Assembly: GCA_964544605.1 (NCBI GenBank)
Contig: CAZJBX010000052.1
Span: 1 to 5,243, forward strand
DNA: 5,243 nucleotides
DNA from: JAMIFN01 sp964544605
Lineage (GTDB): Bacteria > Pseudomonadota > Gammaproteobacteria > Burkholderiales > Burkholderiaceae_C
Reading direction: 5' to 3'
Each line of letters begins with the position of its first letter. Within the stretch, counting starts at the first letter, position 1. The notes beneath the pieces are model-generated. The model saw only the letters and a program-made list of their open reading frames with translations, made no database searches and was not told where the DNA came from. Positions 4,751-5,243 of this stretch are shown in pieces. Both the position numbers and the translations under genes were made by a program.

Positions 4751-5243
4751 ATGAAAACCCCCGTTCGCGTTGCCGTCACTGGTGCGGCTGGCCAAATCGG
4801 TTATGCCCTCTTGTTCCGCATTGCCTCTGGCGAGATGCTGGGCAAAGACCAGCCTGTGATTTTGCAATTGCTGGAAATCCCCAATGAAAAAGCCCAGCAA
4901 GCCCTGCAAGGCGTGATGATGGAGCTGCAAGACTGCGCCTTCCCGCTGCTGGCTGGCATGGAGGCCCATGCTGACCCCATGACCGCCTTCAAAGACACCG
5001 ACTACGCCCTGCTGGTGGGTGCGCGCCCCCGTGGCCCTGGCATGGAGCGCGCCGATTTGCTGGCCGCCAACGCCGAAATCTTCACAGCCCAAGGCAAAGC
5101 CTTGAACGCCGTGGCCAGCCGCAATGTGAAGGTGCTGGTGGTGGGCAACCCCGCCAATACCAACGCCTACATCGCTATGAAGTCTGCGCCCGATCTGCCG
5201 GCGAAAAACTTCACCGCCATGCTGCGCCTGGACCACAACCGCG
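4751..5243 (+). CDS. mdh: Malate dehydrogenase, N-terminal half (runs off window)
   Basis: The first 164 residues of NAD-dependent malate dehydrogenase, which interconverts malate and oxaloacetate in the TCA cycle. The full protein is usually about 328 residues, so about half is seen. The Rossmann glycine motif is GAAGQIGY (11-18). The substrate loop GARPRGPGMERADLL (90-104) carries R92, R94 and R100, of which the conserved arginines bind the dicarboxylate. NPANTN (133-138) is the conserved cofactor/substrate contact. LDHNR (160-164) contains D161 of the Asp-His relay and R164. The sequence belongs to the MDH type 2 group (cytosolic/chloroplast-like) typical of betaproteobacteria. The start is set by GGAG at 4739-4742, 8 bases before the ATG. 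The reading frame is uninterrupted to the window edge. Confidence 0.97.
   Translation, partial: MKTPVRVAVTGAAGQIGYALLFRIASGEMLGKDQPVILQLLEIPNEKAQQALQGVMMELQDCAFPLLAGMEAHADPMTAFKDTDYALLVGARPRGPGMERADLLAANAEIFTAQGKALNAVASRNVKVLVVGNPANTNAYIAMKSAPDLPAKNFTAMLRLDHNR

Noticed and set aside
4694..5236. 180-codon minus-strand frame opposite mdh
   Set aside because: The plus strand encodes an unmistakable malate dehydrogenase, and the antisense frame ends in low-complexity sequence derived from the T-rich leader.

Overview
The window looks like chromosomal DNA from a GC-rich betaproteobacterium, most likely of the Burkholderiales/Comamonadaceae. The malate dehydrogenase N-terminus is very close to what I remember of Comamonadaceae Mdh. 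The set of genes (a CobD/CbiB-like membrane protein with a CoA-pyrophosphatase-type Nudix protein, a YhfA-like OsmC protein and a FATP-type acyl-CoA synthetase) also fits that group. This assignment comes from reading the sequence, not from a search.

Layout. Positions 1-147 are non-coding or the tail of an unidentified neighbour. They hold a GC-rich hairpin (2-18), a 28-bp near-perfect palindrome (74-101) and an 18-bp perfect palindrome (121-138), the last probably the terminator of the minus-strand operon. Positions 148-2361 carry three minus-strand genes, transcribed right to left: an OsmC-family protein (2361-1900), a Nudix hydrolase of the CoA-pyrophosphatase type (1880-1146) and a CobD/CbiB-superfamily membrane protein (1149-148). 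The first two are 19 bp apart and the last two overlap by ATGA, so they probably form one operon.

Positions 2362-2816 are a 455-bp divergent intergenic region and the most interesting part of the window. It contains a 17-bp TGCA-rich dyad (2505-2521) resembling PhaR/polyhydroxybutyrate-type operators. The dyad overlaps the -35 side of a good sigma-70-like promoter with a TATACT -10 box. About 6 bp after that box begins a compact unit: an 8-bp hairpin, a CUCCUCC (anti-Shine-Dalgarno) stretch, a small hairpin, and a 9-bp intrinsic terminator with eight T's. I read this as a candidate small RNA of about 85 nt. A separate weak promoter and a roughly 110-nt leader then precede the next gene.

Positions 2817-4619 encode a 600-residue FATP/very-long-chain-type acyl-CoA synthetase on the plus strand, followed by a hairpin terminator. 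At 4751-5243 the 5' half of mdh begins, preceded by a strikingly T-rich leader, and it runs off the window.

Functionally the window combines central carbon metabolism (malate dehydrogenase), fatty-acid activation (acyl-CoA synthetase), CoA turnover (Nudix) and thiol-based peroxide defence (OsmC). If the operator reading is right, the candidate RNA would be tied to polyhydroxyalkanoate or acyl-CoA status. That link is inference.
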